Origin: an uncultured Paracoccaceae bacterium
GTDB taxonomy: Bacteria > Pseudomonadota > Alphaproteobacteria > Rhodobacterales > Rhodobacteraceae
Direction of reading: 5' to 3'
Assembly (NCBI GenBank): GCA_947493255.1
Contig: CANLQK010000007.1
Location: 1-64,000, forward strand
DNA: 64,000 bases
The stretch's first letter is position 1. Each line of letters begins with the position of its first letter. The notes beneath the pieces are model-generated. The model was not told the DNA's origin. It did not search any database and saw nothing but the letters and a program-made list of their open reading frames with translations. Positions 52,872-62,260 of the stretch are shown one piece after another. The position numbers were made by a program, and so were the translations under genes.

Positions 52872-53741
52872 ATGACAAAAGTTGTACTTATTACCGGCGC
52901 ATCCAGTGGCTTTGGCCGTGACACCGCTGAAACCCTAGCCCAAGCAGGTCACACAGTGTTTGCCGGCGTCCGCGATCACGAAGGTCGCAATAGCAGTGTC
53001 GCAGAGGAACTGCGCGCAAAGGGAATTGAGCCGGTTGACCTGGATGTCACCGATGAAGCAACCATAACTGCGGCTGTAGCAGCCGTGCTTTCAAAATCTG
53101 GCGGCAAACTTGATGTTGTCATCAACAACGCAGGCATTGCTTCGGCAGGCGTGTCTGAAAGCTTTACGCCAGAGCAGGTGCGTGACTTGTACGACGTAAA
53201 TGTCTTCGGCATCCAACGCGTATTACGCGCAACATTGCCAACGCTACGGTCAGCGGGTGATGGCCTTGTCATCAACGTGGGGTCTATCCTCGGTCGTGTA
53301 ACATTCCCATTCTTCGGCCATTACGGTGCTTCGAAATTCGCTGTCGAAGCGATGACCGAAAGCTATCGCTATGAGTTGTCTAAGATGGGTGTTGATGTTG
53401 TCTTGGTGCAGCCAAGTGCTTATCCGACCAATATGTATGCCGCGGCACAGCAGCCATCCGACACAGCGCGTGCAACAAGTTACGGTGAAATTGGCGAAAT
53501 ACCGGGGAAGATGTTCGAGACGTTTATGGGCATCTTTGCGGCAGACGATGCACCTAATCCGCATGACATTGCTGAGAACATCGTCACACTTATCGATACA
53601 AAGAATGGGGAACGCCCTGACCGTATCGTTGTAGGCCAACCATTTGGTGCAGATGCCGTTAACACCGCTGTACACCCGATCCAGAAAAGCGTCCTCGAAG
53701 GCCTTGGGCTCGGTGACCTTGAAACCCTAGAAACCAAATAG
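52872..53741 (+). CDS. SDR-family oxidoreductase under CGNR control
   Basis: A 289-residue classical short-chain dehydrogenase. The cofactor loop is ITGASSGFGRD, then NNAGIASAGVSE, the active-site Ser in INVGSILGRV and Tyr-x3-Lys in HYGASKFAVEA. It belongs to the ~290-residue group common near CGNR, TetR or LysR regulators. The start is placed at MTKVVLITG; the upstream ATG at 52836 (MKFLQLFRKKKP) is a possible alternative. It is divergent from the CGNR gene and ends at a strong terminator. Substrate unknown. Confidence 0.85.
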   Translation: MTKVVLITGASSGFGRDTAETLAQAGHTVFAGVRDHEGRNSSVAEELRAKGIEPVDLDVTDEATITAAVAAVLSKSGGKLDVVINNAGIASAGVSESFTPEQVRDLYDVNVFGIQRVLRATLPTLRSAGDGLVINVGSILGRVTFPFFGHYGASKFAVEAMTESYRYELSKMGVDVVLVQPSAYPTNMYAAAQQPSDTARATSYGEIGEIPGKMFETFMGIFAADDAPNPHDIAENIVTLIDTKNGERPDRIVVGQPFGADAVNTAVHPIQKSVLEGLGLGDLETLETK

Positions 53742-53747
53742 AACCAT

Positions 53748-53785
53748 GCCCAGTGCCGTGCGACGAACGGCACTGGGCAGATTTT
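53748..53785 (+). terminator. Intrinsic terminator after the SDR gene
   Basis: GCCCAGTGCCGT-N7-ACGGCACTGGGC is a perfect 12-bp stem, starting six bases after the SDR stop and followed by AGATTTTTG. A good rho-independent terminator. Confidence 0.9.
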
Positions 53786-53946
53786 TGTTTCCACACAGCG
53801 GTGAATGAAGCGGCCTTTCAACAGCCATCTGACGAAACCATGAGCCCAAACCGAGTGATGGATCTGCGGTCATTTCATAATCAAATGGCGGTTGGTCGAA
53901 GACAACAAGCGGTTCCGTTGTCCGCAAAGTGCCCTCTTGCGTGCGC

Positions 53947-55317
53947 TTAGTAACTATACGCGTCGTAGATTTTGCTGAGGTCACCGTTCCAGTCGCCGTT
54001 GTAGTGGTCGAGGAGTTCGTCGGCGGGCGTCTTGCCGGTCTCGATGCTTTCTTTCAGGGCGTTGAGGAAGTGGGTTTCGTCGGGGACCAAACCGCCTGCA
54101 CCGGGCATGGCGCGATTTTTGAGGCCAGTTTCGGCGATGGCCACAACCTCGCGGGCGATGTCATGCATGGATTGGCCGTTTACCTTTGCCTGTAATCCGT
54201 GAACGGAGGCTTCGACGCGCCATGCTTCGCGGGTTTCGGCATCCCAGTCTTTGCACAGGTCCCACGCGGCATCGAGGGCCGTTTGATCGTAGGTCAGGCC
54301 GACCCAGAAGGCGGGCAGGGCACAGAGGCGGCGCCATGGACCACCGTCGGCGCCGCGCATTTCGATGAACTGTTTTAGGCGCGCTTCGGGGAAGGCGGTT
54401 GTGAGATGGTCGGCCCAATCGGACAGGGTTGGCTTTTCACCTGGTAGGGCGGGCAGTTCGCCTTTGAGGAAGTCGCGGAAGGATTGACCCAAGGCGTCGA
54501 CATATTGGCCGTCGCGGTAGACGAAATACATGGGCACATCGAGGGCGTATTGCACCCAAGCCTCGAACCCGAAGCCATCATCAAACACAAATGGCAACAT
54601 ACCTGTGCGGTCGTCATCAAGGTGGCGCCAGATGCGGCTGCGCCATGATTTGTGACCGTTTGGCTTGCCCTCGAAAAATGGCGAGTTCGCGAACAGCGCG
54701 GTGGCGACCGGTTGCAGGGCCAAGGCCACGCGCATTTTTTGCACCATGTCGGATTCAGATCCGAAATCGAGGTTCACCTGAACGGTACAGGTGCGGCGCA
54801 TCATCATTTTGCCCGATGTGCCGACCTTGTCCATGTAGGCGTCCATCAGTTTGTAGCGCCCTTTTGGCATGAGGGGCATTTGGTCGTGGGTCCATTCAGG
54901 GGCCGCGCCGAGGCCGATGAATTTCACGCCAATGTGGTCGGCGATGGATTTTACTTCTTCGAGGTGGGAATTCACTTCGTCACAGGTTTGGTGGATGGAT
55001 TCGACCGGTGCGCCGGATAGTTCCAGCGCGCCACCTGGTTCGAGCGATACGTTTGCGCCGTTCTTTTCCAGACCGATCAGAAACCCGCCTTCAGTAACCG
55101 GTGCCCAGCCGTATTTGTCGCGCAACCCGCTTAGCACGGCCTCGATCGAGCGTTCGCCCGAGAACGGCAGAGGTTTATGTGTGTCTTTGCAATAGCCGAA
55201 CTTTTCATGCTCGGTGCCGATGCGCCAGTCGGCTTTGGGTTTGCACCCATCTGCCAGATATTGTGCTAGCTGATCATGATGTTCGATTGGGCCGCCGCCG
55301 GACTGTGGAATGGACAT
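53947..55317 (-). CDS. gshA: Glutamate--cysteine ligase (proteobacterial/plant-like type)
   Basis: A 456-residue ligase for the first step of glutathione synthesis, of the alphaproteobacterial and plant-like GCS2 group. WRIGTEHEKFGY carries the metal and glutamate site, LEPGGALELSGAP follows, then MRRTCTVQVNLDFGSE and YFVYRDGQYVD. Length is standard. By eye its third codon positions are richer in G/C than in its neighbours, possibly reflecting high expression. It is convergent with the SDR gene and lies 59 bp downstream of the hypothetical gene on the same strand. Confidence 0.95.
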   Translation of the reverse strand: MSIPQSGGGPIEHHDQLAQYLADGCKPKADWRIGTEHEKFGYCKDTHKPLPFSGERSIEAVLSGLRDKYGWAPVTEGGFLIGLEKNGANVSLEPGGALELSGAPVESIHQTCDEVNSHLEEVKSIADHIGVKFIGLGAAPEWTHDQMPLMPKGRYKLMDAYMDKVGTSGKMMMRRTCTVQVNLDFGSESDMVQKMRVALALQPVATALFANSPFFEGKPNGHKSWRSRIWRHLDDDRTGMLPFVFDDGFGFEAWVQYALDVPMYFVYRDGQYVDALGQSFRDFLKGELPALPGEKPTLSDWADHLTTAFPEARLKQFIEMRGADGGPWRRLCALPAFWVGLTYDQTALDAAWDLCKDWDAETREAWRVEASVHGLQAKVNGQSMHDIAREVVAIAETGLKNRAMPGAGGLVPDETHFLNALKESIETGKTPADELLDHYNGDWNGDLSKIYDAYSY

Positions 55318-55376
55318 GGGTTACTGGCTCCAATTGCTATTCGGTTTTGAACGGTTGGCCCGCCGCTGCAGGAGTG

Positions 55377-55886
55377 TCAATGCAACACTTCATACGGTTT
55401 GTGGTCTGGGGCCATCCAAACGGTCATTTGTGCGTGAGTTGCGCTGTTCAAAACAGACAACATGTATTCGGTTTTGATGCCGGGCAGGGCGATAAACACG
55501 TCAAACAGGGCCTCTACGCCTTTGGCATTGGTTGGAATGTCCAGATATGTCCGGTCTGCGTTAATTAATCGCCAAGCCGAAGCTGCTGTCAGGTCCAATT
55601 GCACCATCAAATCCAATTCCGCGACGCCGCCGTCCAGCGGGCCTAAATATGTAACACGGCGTTCGTCGAGGGTTACAACACCGGGCCCATTATCCAACGA
55701 TTGAAACCGGACCTTTTGTGCGGCCGACATGGCCAGTGCGATGCCCAACCCAAAGATGGCCCATCCGATCCATTCCATGATCCCAAAAGAAGCGAATGCG
55801 AACCACATGCCCAAACCGGCAAGGCCCAATGCCGCCAGAACTTCGCGCCAACGCCAAATCCCATCTTTGATTTCTGGGCGGATCAT
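55377..55886 (-). CDS. Hypothetical membrane protein
   Basis: A 169-residue protein not recognised as a named family. Two close hydrophobic helices (VLAALGLAGLGMWFAFASFG and WIGWAIFGLGIALAMS) near the N terminus are followed by a soluble beta-rich part (GPGVVTLDERRVTYLGPLDGG, then LTAASAWRLINADRTYLDIPTN). The ATG overlaps the rsmE stop (ATGA), so it is coupled to that gene. Function unknown. Confidence 0.75.
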   Translation of the reverse strand: MIRPEIKDGIWRWREVLAALGLAGLGMWFAFASFGIMEWIGWAIFGLGIALAMSAAQKVRFQSLDNGPGVVTLDERRVTYLGPLDGGVAELDLMVQLDLTAASAWRLINADRTYLDIPTNAKGVEALFDVFIALPGIKTEYMLSVLNSATHAQMTVWMAPDHKPYEVLH

Positions 55887-56635
55887 GTCCAATCCCCCAG
55901 TGTGGCCTGCCAAAGGGTCATTGCCGCCACAGCCGCGGTTTCCGCCCGCAAAATACGTGGCCCCAGCCCGATCGACAGAATGGTGCCTTGGTGGTCGTTG
56001 GTTAGGCTGGCTTTTTCATCGGGTGAAAAACCACCTTCTGGACCGATCAAGATTGCCCATGGTCCAGCGGGGCGGGTGAATTGAGACAGGCCGTTGTGGG
56101 CCTGCGCATCGGCCATGTCTTCGTCGCAGTGCAAAATCATGCGTTCTGCGTCCCATTGCGACAAAACAGTCTTTAGCTTTTGAACATCCAAAACCTGCGG
56201 GACATACAGTGCCTCGCATTGTTCTGCGGCCTCGGTCGCGGTGGCCTGCAATTTGTCTTGGCGTACTCGGTTTGCCCCTTGGGTGAATTCGGTTTGCACG
56301 GGGACAATTTTTGAAACGCCCAACTCCACGGCTTTTTCCACCATGAACGCCATGCGTTCTTTGCGGATGGGGGCACACAACAGCCACAGGTCGGGGGGTG
56401 TTGATTGGACGCGCGTTTGCTGGTCGCAGACCAATACGCCGCCCTTTTTGCCGGCTTCGGAAACGCTGGCCTGCCATTCCCCGTCCGCGCCATTAAACAC
56501 GATCACAGAATCGCCCACGGTCATCCGCATCACGTTGAACAAATAATGCGCTTGGTCCCGCGACAGAGGGACCCGTTGCGCAGCGGATAAAGGGTGATCT
56601 ACATAGAGACGACGAAGTGAAGCATTCCGAACCAT
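55883..56635 (-). CDS. rsmE: 16S rRNA (uracil(1498)-N3)-methyltransferase
   Basis: A 250-residue SPOUT methyltransferase acting on U1498 of 16S rRNA. The N-terminal PUA-like part is LRRLYVDHPLSAAQRVPLSRDQAHYLFNVMRM, followed by KERMAFMVEKAVELGVSKIVPV and the SAM-binding knot motif WAILIGPEGGFSPDEKASLT, ending RILRAETAAVAAM. The ATG at 56635 is used; the track adds 11 residues that overlap the divergent ubiA leader. The ubiA start is only 11 bp away on the other strand. Confidence 0.94.
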   Translation of the reverse strand: MVRNASLRRLYVDHPLSAAQRVPLSRDQAHYLFNVMRMTVGDSVIVFNGADGEWQASVSEAGKKGGVLVCDQQTRVQSTPPDLWLLCAPIRKERMAFMVEKAVELGVSKIVPVQTEFTQGANRVRQDKLQATATEAAEQCEALYVPQVLDVQKLKTVLSQWDAERMILHCDEDMADAQAHNGLSQFTRPAGPWAILIGPEGGFSPDEKASLTNDHQGTILSIGLGPRILRAETAAVAAMTLWQATLGDWT

Positions 56636-56646
56636 ACGGGGAACAT

Positions 56647-57606
56647 ATGACCGACACCGACCGGACACCAGAGCCCGTCATTGCCGATTCCGTGAAAGGC
56701 AATTGGGTTGATGTTTATGCGCCCGCCGCCGCACGCCCCTATTTGCGTCTAAGCCGCGCAGATCGGCCGATTGGCACTTGGTTATTGTTGTTGCCCTGTT
56801 GGTGGGCGTTGCTGTTGGCAATGCTTCATACCGGACAGGCCAGCTGGTTTGATGCATGGATCGCGCTGGGCTGCGCCATTGGAGCGTTTTTGATGCGTGG
56901 GGCGGGGTGCACGTGGAACGACATTACGGACCGCCACATAGATGGATCGGTCGAGCGCACGGCAAACCGGCCCATTCCAGCGGGGCAGGTGACAGTAAAG
57001 GGAGCCGTTGTCTGGATGGCGATACAGGCGTTGGTGTCTTTGTTGATCCTGCTGACGTTTAACCTGAACGCTATTTTGCTGGGCTTTGCGTCGATCATCC
57101 CTGTCGTAATTTACCCCTTCGCCAAACGGTTCACGTGGTGGCCGCAGGCGTTTCTGGGTATCGCGTTAAACTGGGGCGCTTTGCTGGTGTGGACCGCGCA
57201 TACGGGCACCTTGGGTTGGCCTGCTGTGGCCCTTTATATTGGTGGCATTGCATGGACCCTGTTTTACGACACGATCTATGCCCATCAGGATGCGGATGAC
57301 GACGCGCTGATTGGTGTGAAATCTACCGCGCGGCTGTTTGGCGATAAGACGCAGCTTTGGTTGCGCTATTTCCTTGTGGCGACTGTTACCTTTATGGGCA
57401 TCGCGGTGATCATGGCCGTGCTTGGGACCTCACCTTTGGCGCTGGCTTTGGCGTTGGGTGGCCCATGGGCGATGGGGTGGCACCTTGCGTGGCAGCAACG
57501 TGGTTTTGACGCCGACGACAGCGAAGGATTGTTGCGGGCCTTTCGTTCAAACCGTGACGCAGGGCTCATACCCTTGCCGTTTTTCGCCGTAGCGCTGTTG
57601 CTATGA
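56647..57606 (+). CDS. ubiA: 4-hydroxybenzoate polyprenyltransferase
   Basis: A 319-residue membrane prenyltransferase joining the polyprenyl tail to 4-hydroxybenzoate in ubiquinone synthesis. The first Asp motif is NDITDRHIDGSVERTANRPIPAG and the second is YDTIYAHQDADDDALIGVKSTARLFG. About eight helices. The ATG at 56647 follows GGGGAACAT; the track's 10 extra residues overlap the rsmE start. It would use the tail from the polyprenyl synthase at 23-24 kb. Confidence 0.95.
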   Translation: MTDTDRTPEPVIADSVKGNWVDVYAPAAARPYLRLSRADRPIGTWLLLLPCWWALLLAMLHTGQASWFDAWIALGCAIGAFLMRGAGCTWNDITDRHIDGSVERTANRPIPAGQVTVKGAVVWMAIQALVSLLILLTFNLNAILLGFASIIPVVIYPFAKRFTWWPQAFLGIALNWGALLVWTAHTGTLGWPAVALYIGGIAWTLFYDTIYAHQDADDDALIGVKSTARLFGDKTQLWLRYFLVATVTFMGIAVIMAVLGTSPLALALALGGPWAMGWHLAWQQRGFDADDSEGLLRAFRSNRDAGLIPLPFFAVALLL

Positions 57607-57663
57607 TTGAACCTTTGGCAACAACCGCCTAAGCACGATGCAACGTTTCTAAAGGACCGGAAC

Positions 57664-59589
57664 ATGCGGCTTTCTGAACTATTTATTCGATTGGGTGCTT
57701 TTGGGCTGGCTGCTGTTGTTTGCGGTTTCGGTGCGCGGGTTGCAGTTGCGACCGTTGAAAGTCGGTCGGTCGAAGCTGTCCAGCTGTCTTTGGAAGAGAA
57801 CGGGCATGGCTTTGCGACAGTGCTGGGCGATGGGCTTCAGGTTATCTTGCAAGGTGAAGCCCCGTCGGAAGCTATTCGGTTCCGTGCAATTTCGACAGCG
57901 GGTGGAATGGTGGATGCCAGCCGCGTCATCGACAATATGACCGTCGAAGACAGTGCTGATTTGGAAGCGCCAGAATTTTCGATGGAGATTTTGCGCAACG
58001 ACAGTGGGATTTCGATTATCGGTCTTGTTCCGGTTTCGATTGATCGGGAAGAATTGACCGAAACGCTATCGGACATGGCAGGGGAAGACGCCAGCTTTGC
58101 CGATCTTTTGGAATCTGCTGACTATGCTGAACCCGAAGGTTGGGACGACGCCGTTGGTTTTGCGCTACGCGCCCTAGAGCGTTTGCCACGATCCAAAATA
58201 TCTGTGCGTGCAGGACGGGTCACCATCGAAGCGATTTCGGACTCCCGCGAAGAAAAAGCAAGATTAGAAGCCGAGCTGCGCCGGATCAGCCCGCGGGGTT
58301 TAGCAACGGCACTAGACATCATGGCGCCGCGCCCTGTTGTTTCGCCTTATGTCACCCGTTTCATTCTGGACGATGAAGGCGCGCGTTTTGACAGCTGCGT
58401 TGCCGACACTGCGCAGGCTGAACGCCGTATCGTTGCGGCCGCCCAAGCTGCTGGTGTGGGTGAACGGGTTGGGTGCACTTTGGCGCTTGGGTCGCCGACA
58501 ACCCAATGGGCTGATGCGGTCGCGCTTGCGATTGCTTCGGTTGAAGATTTGGGTGGTGGCGCGGTCACGATCTCGGACGCGGATGTGACCCTTGTTGCGC
58601 CGATTGGGACTGCGCAAGGCAATTTTGATCGCGTCGCAGGTGAGCTGGAAAATGCCCTTCCTGAAGTTTTCGCGCTTGATGCTGTTCTGCCGGAAGCCCC
58701 CGCGGCCGGTAACGAAGGCCCCCCACAGTTTATTGCAACCCTAAGCCCTGAAGGTTTGGTGCAATTGCGCGGCCGTGTTTCTGATGATTTGTTGAATACA
58801 ACCGCAGAAAACTTCGCCCGAGCCAAATTTGGGTCTGCCGACATTTCAATGGCAACCCTCGTTTCCGACGGTATGCCAACCGGTTGGCCGGTGCGCGTTT
58901 TGGCTGGGATCGAGGCCTTGTCGAAACTTTCTAACGGGTCGGTCACGGTTGAACCCACATCCATTGTTGTGCGTGGCAACACCGGTTCTGAAAGCGCTGG
59001 TGGCGAAATCACACGTTTGCTGGTTGAAAAGCTTGGGTCGACTGATGCGTTTTCGGTTGATGTAACCTACGTCGAGGCATTGGACCCAATCGCGGCGCTG
59101 CCCACTGAGGATGAATGCCTAGAGCAGATCGGTACAGTCACCGAGACGCGCAAGATCACATTCGAGCCGGGGTCTGCGACGATTGCAGGCGAAGGGGCTG
59201 GCATCATCGATGACATTGCCGAAATTTTACAAAAGTGCGCAGAGCTGCGCCTTGAAATTGCCGGGTATACGGACAGCCAAGGGTCAGAAGACGGCAACCA
59301 ACGACTGAGCCAACAACGGGCAGATGCGGTTTTGGATGCGCTACGAATTCGACGGGTTCCTGTTTCCAAATTCCGTGCAATCGGGTATGGCGAAGAAAAT
59401 CCGATTGCGGATAATGAAACCGAAGACGGTCGTGAAGCGAACCGCCGGATTGAATTTACGCTGATCATGCCAGAAAGCACCGAAGAACCTTCGGCACTTG
59501 ATCAGATAGAAGAAGAGGCCGCGACAGCGGCTGAAGAAGGCGCCGAGGCCGCGGACGGGGCCACTGATGGGGACGGAACGACCGAATGA
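57664..59589 (+). CDS. OmpA-family envelope protein with BON-like repeats
   Basis: A 641-residue protein with an N-terminal signal or anchor (LFIRLGAFGLAAVVCGFGARVAVA), several BON-like or repeated domains (LQVILQGEAPSEAIRF, IISIIGLVPVSIDREEL-like stretches) and a C-terminal OmpA peptidoglycan-binding domain (EPGSATIAGEGAGIIDDIAEI, EIAGYTDSQGSEDGNQRLSQ, RIEFTLI). An acidic Ala/Glu tail ends it. AAGGA precedes the ATG at 57664. It is coupled by four bases to the small membrane protein downstream. Probably links envelope and cell wall. Confidence 0.87.
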   Translation: MRLSELFIRLGAFGLAAVVCGFGARVAVATVESRSVEAVQLSLEENGHGFATVLGDGLQVILQGEAPSEAIRFRAISTAGGMVDASRVIDNMTVEDSADLEAPEFSMEILRNDSGISIIGLVPVSIDREELTETLSDMAGEDASFADLLESADYAEPEGWDDAVGFALRALERLPRSKISVRAGRVTIEAISDSREEKARLEAELRRISPRGLATALDIMAPRPVVSPYVTRFILDDEGARFDSCVADTAQAERRIVAAAQAAGVGERVGCTLALGSPTTQWADAVALAIASVEDLGGGAVTISDADVTLVAPIGTAQGNFDRVAGELENALPEVFALDAVLPEAPAAGNEGPPQFIATLSPEGLVQLRGRVSDDLLNTTAENFARAKFGSADISMATLVSDGMPTGWPVRVLAGIEALSKLSNGSVTVEPTSIVVRGNTGSESAGGEITRLLVEKLGSTDAFSVDVTYVEALDPIAALPTEDECLEQIGTVTETRKITFEPGSATIAGEGAGIIDDIAEILQKCAELRLEIAGYTDSQGSEDGNQRLSQQRADAVLDALRIRRVPVSKFRAIGYGEENPIADNETEDGREANRRIEFTLIMPESTEEPSALDQIEEEAATAAEEGAEAADGATDGDGTTE

Positions 59590-59912
59590 ACAGAACTGAA
59601 TTCATTGTCGCGACAGCGATTATCCTGTTTGTGGCATTTTGTTTAGGCTGGTTCGCAAGCTGGTTGATCAATCGGTTCACACGCGTGTCAAAAGCTGAGG
59701 TTGGCGAATTAGACCGCATGGCACAGGCATTGCACGAAGCCGAAGAAACCCGCGATCAGGCGATTACCTATCTTCAGCAACGCGAAGCAGAAATCACCAA
59801 CCAGCTGAGCCAAACCGAAGCCGAACTTCGCGCGGCCATGGATGGTCTTCGTGATGCACGTCAAGAAGCAGAAGAGCTGCGGTCTTACATCGAACGCCAG
59901 AACGCAGGCTAG
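59586..59912 (+). CDS. Small membrane-anchored coiled-coil protein
   Basis: A 108-residue protein with one N-terminal helix (FIVATAIILFVAFCLGWFASWL) followed by a long heptad-rich coiled-coil (LHEAEETRDQAITYLQQREAEITNQLSQTEAELRAAMDGL). The ATG overlaps the OmpA-like gene's stop. It may act together with that envelope protein. No named family is certain. It converges on the diguanylate cyclase gene with six bases between stops. Confidence 0.8.
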   Translation: MNRTEFIVATAIILFVAFCLGWFASWLINRFTRVSKAEVGELDRMAQALHEAEETRDQAITYLQQREAEITNQLSQTEAELRAAMDGLRDARQEAEELRSYIERQNAG

Positions 59913-59917
59913 TTGGC

Positions 59918-61195
59918 CTAAGGCGCGCACCCGCTTTCACCGTCAAAGGTCCAACAAATTGTGTTTCGACCGGCATCTTTTGCCCGATACAGCATTTGAT
60001 CGACCCGTTTCAGGAACGTATCCGCTGTGTCGTCAGGTTGGAGACTGCAACAGCCCACGCTCACAGTCAGCGAAAACTGCTGGTCGCCATATGTTAGCTG
60101 CGCGTGCTGCACCTCGGTTTTGATACGCAATGCCATGTCTTTGACTGCGGCTTGGTCGATATTTGGGAGGATGACCATAAACTCCTCCCCGCCAAATCGG
60201 CATAACTTGTCTTCCGAACGTGTGTTCCGTCGCAGGATTTCAGCGAATTCTTGTAAAGCGTAGTCGCCGGCATCATGGCCGAATTTATCGTTCACGTTCT
60301 TAAAGTGATCTATGTCAAACATCAGCAATGAAGGCATTTTGCCGTTTTCTAATGCAGCTGCCACGGCACGCTCGAATTCGGTTTCAAAATACCTTCGATT
60401 GCCGAGCCCAGACAGGGTATCTGTTTGGGCCTGGACGAGGGACCTGCGTGCGCTTTGGGTTGCTTGGATGCTCAATTCATGAAAATGCTGTCTGCTTTTC
60501 ACTTCTTGGCGAACAGATGGGTAGACCACAAAAATAGCTAGAACGCAGGACACCAGCATCAAAAGAAAGAGCAAGAAAGCCTCTGTCTGAGAGTAAAGAG
60601 TTGTAGGTGCGACTGTGATTAACACCTCGCGAACGCCACGCACATCACCGACTTTCCAGTCGTGGCGGGCTAGCTCCCAACTGATGTCGTTGTGACATGC
60701 AACGCAGCCTTCGCGCATGATGATTGGGACGGCAAGACGGACCCTTTGCCGACCATCAGGCAAGGTTTCGATTTGGCGCATTTCGGTGCGGTCCCCTTTA
60801 GATAGGGTTTCCAGCGCACGCTGAGCAAATTCGTCTAACTGGCGGTCTCTGGTCGATTCAAAGGGGTAATTGCTGTATATCTGGAATTGGCTTTCAGGGT
60901 GGTCTGCGTTGAAAAAGCGCGTGTAAGTTCGACCGAACGTTGCCGGATACATCAGCGCATTTGATGTTATTTCCGGAGTGGTCGTGAATTCAACGCCGGT
61001 CACGTTCGAAATATTTATGGTGTAGTGTTCTTGGGTAAGTTCAAAAAAGTCTGACAGCATCCCGGCAGTTTCAAACGCCCGATTGACGACATCTTCGGTT
61101 GCGCGTTTTGATTGGCTGAACAGTGCAAGTAGGCAAACCAACAATGCCGCCACCAGCAGAATCACCGAACCTTCAGATTTGTTGAGACTAAACAT
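59918..61195 (-). CDS. Diguanylate cyclase with periplasmic haem-c (DUF3365/Tll0287-like) sensor
   Basis: A 425-residue sensor-cyclase. TM1 (VILLVAALLVCLLALF) and TM2 (LLFLLMLVSCVLAIFVVY) bracket a ~170-residue periplasmic domain holding a CxxCH haem-c motif (EGCVACHND). The cytoplasmic GGDEF domain (SGLGNRRYFETEFERAV, FDIDHFKNVNDKFGHDAGDYAL, FGGEEFMVI) has the intact GGEEF active site. The ATG at 61195 has GGGGA seven bases upstream; the track's ATG at 61201 sits against it. It probably senses redox, NO or O2 and makes c-di-GMP. Confidence 0.88.
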   Translation of the reverse strand: MFSLNKSEGSVILLVAALLVCLLALFSQSKRATEDVVNRAFETAGMLSDFFELTQEHYTINISNVTGVEFTTTPEITSNALMYPATFGRTYTRFFNADHPESQFQIYSNYPFESTRDRQLDEFAQRALETLSKGDRTEMRQIETLPDGRQRVRLAVPIIMREGCVACHNDISWELARHDWKVGDVRGVREVLITVAPTTLYSQTEAFLLFLLMLVSCVLAIFVVYPSVRQEVKSRQHFHELSIQATQSARRSLVQAQTDTLSGLGNRRYFETEFERAVAAALENGKMPSLLMFDIDHFKNVNDKFGHDAGDYALQEFAEILRRNTRSEDKLCRFGGEEFMVILPNIDQAAVKDMALRIKTEVQHAQLTYGDQQFSLTVSVGCCSLQPDDTADTFLKRVDQMLYRAKDAGRNTICWTFDGESGCAP

Positions 61196-61294
61196 TACCA
61201 TTCCCCAAATGGTTGAAATGTGGCTACGCGTTAAACGTTAACCAATTCTCTATACGCAGCAAGAAATGGATGATCCTCTATAAATCTTGCTGAT

Positions 61295-62260
61295 TTATAG
61301 CGAATTCGGCTGTCTGGTTGGTGAAATCGAGTTTGGGATGGTGCCGATAATTTCTGAAATTGCTGAGACTGCTATAAATGATGCATTGCGCAGCGACGGG
61401 ACAAGCCCGATTGGGCCTTGCAGCCGGGACAAGTCATCATCGGCCACGCCCAACCCGCGCAGCGTTTCTAGACGCATCTGATGTGTTCTGCGGCTGCCAA
61501 GGCTGCCGATGAAATGTGCCTTTGTCTTCAGCGCGGATTTCAACAAGAACGGTTCCCAATCGTGGTCGTGAAACAGGGTCACAAAGGCTGAATGAGGGTC
61601 CAGAACGTCCAATGCGATATCGGTATCTGGTGTGGTCAAATGTTGTGACGTTAAGGTGGTAACGGCACGAACGGCATCCAAGTCTTCCAGATCGGGCGAA
61701 ATCGCAGCGACCTCAAAACCGGTCGATCGCCCGACCTGTGCCATCGCCCGAAAAATTGCGCCCCGGCCTGCCAGCACCAATCGGAAGACTGGGGCGTATG
61801 TGAACGTAAACGAAGACTGGTTTAGGCCCGCATCTGACGGCACCGAAAATTCCAGCGAAACAGTTTCGCGTGCGCTGAATGCGTTTTGTGCCGCTAATAT
61901 GGCGGCGTGGTCTGGCGCCGGATCTATCAGGATCGTTAAGGCCCCGCCGCATGGGAGTTTGAGATCGAGAAACCGTGACCCTTCGCCGTAGCGGATGACC
62001 TTCTTTTCAGATGTCGCAAGTGCATCCAACGCCTGAAGCTGGATATCTTTATCGATACATCCGTTTGATAGATATCCGGTCATCAGGCCGCTTTCCTCAA
62101 CCAAGGCAAGCGACCCGGTTTCGCGGGCCGCGCCACCTTCGATGGCCAAGGATGTGATCAAAACAAAACGCCGAGACTGACGGATCAACTCCGCAGCCTT
62201 GGCGATAATGTCTGACGCATGTTCAGCGTAAACGATTTGATCAGGCAACGGCGTCCTCAT
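61295..62260 (-). CDS. XdhC/CoxI-family molybdenum-enzyme maturation protein
   Basis: A 321-residue XdhC-family protein that handles Moco sulfuration or insertion for xanthine or CO dehydrogenase-type enzymes. The N-terminal domain has GAARETGSLALVEESGLMTGYLSNGCID (compare PGARMLV...LSGGCVE of XdhC); the C-terminal Rossmann domain has FRLVLAGRGAIFRAMAQVG and FIGSLGSRRTHQMRLE. Start at the ATG 62260. It is last in the minus-strand cox-like operon, overlapping CoxG by 20 bases. Its partner oxidoreductase genes lie beyond the right edge. Confidence 0.87.
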   Translation of the reverse strand: MRTPLPDQIVYAEHASDIIAKAAELIRQSRRFVLITSLAIEGGAARETGSLALVEESGLMTGYLSNGCIDKDIQLQALDALATSEKKVIRYGEGSRFLDLKLPCGGALTILIDPAPDHAAILAAQNAFSARETVSLEFSVPSDAGLNQSSFTFTYAPVFRLVLAGRGAIFRAMAQVGRSTGFEVAAISPDLEDLDAVRAVTTLTSQHLTTPDTDIALDVLDPHSAFVTLFHDHDWEPFLLKSALKTKAHFIGSLGSRRTHQMRLETLRGLGVADDDLSRLQGPIGLVPSLRNASFIAVSAISEIIGTIPNSISPTRQPNSL

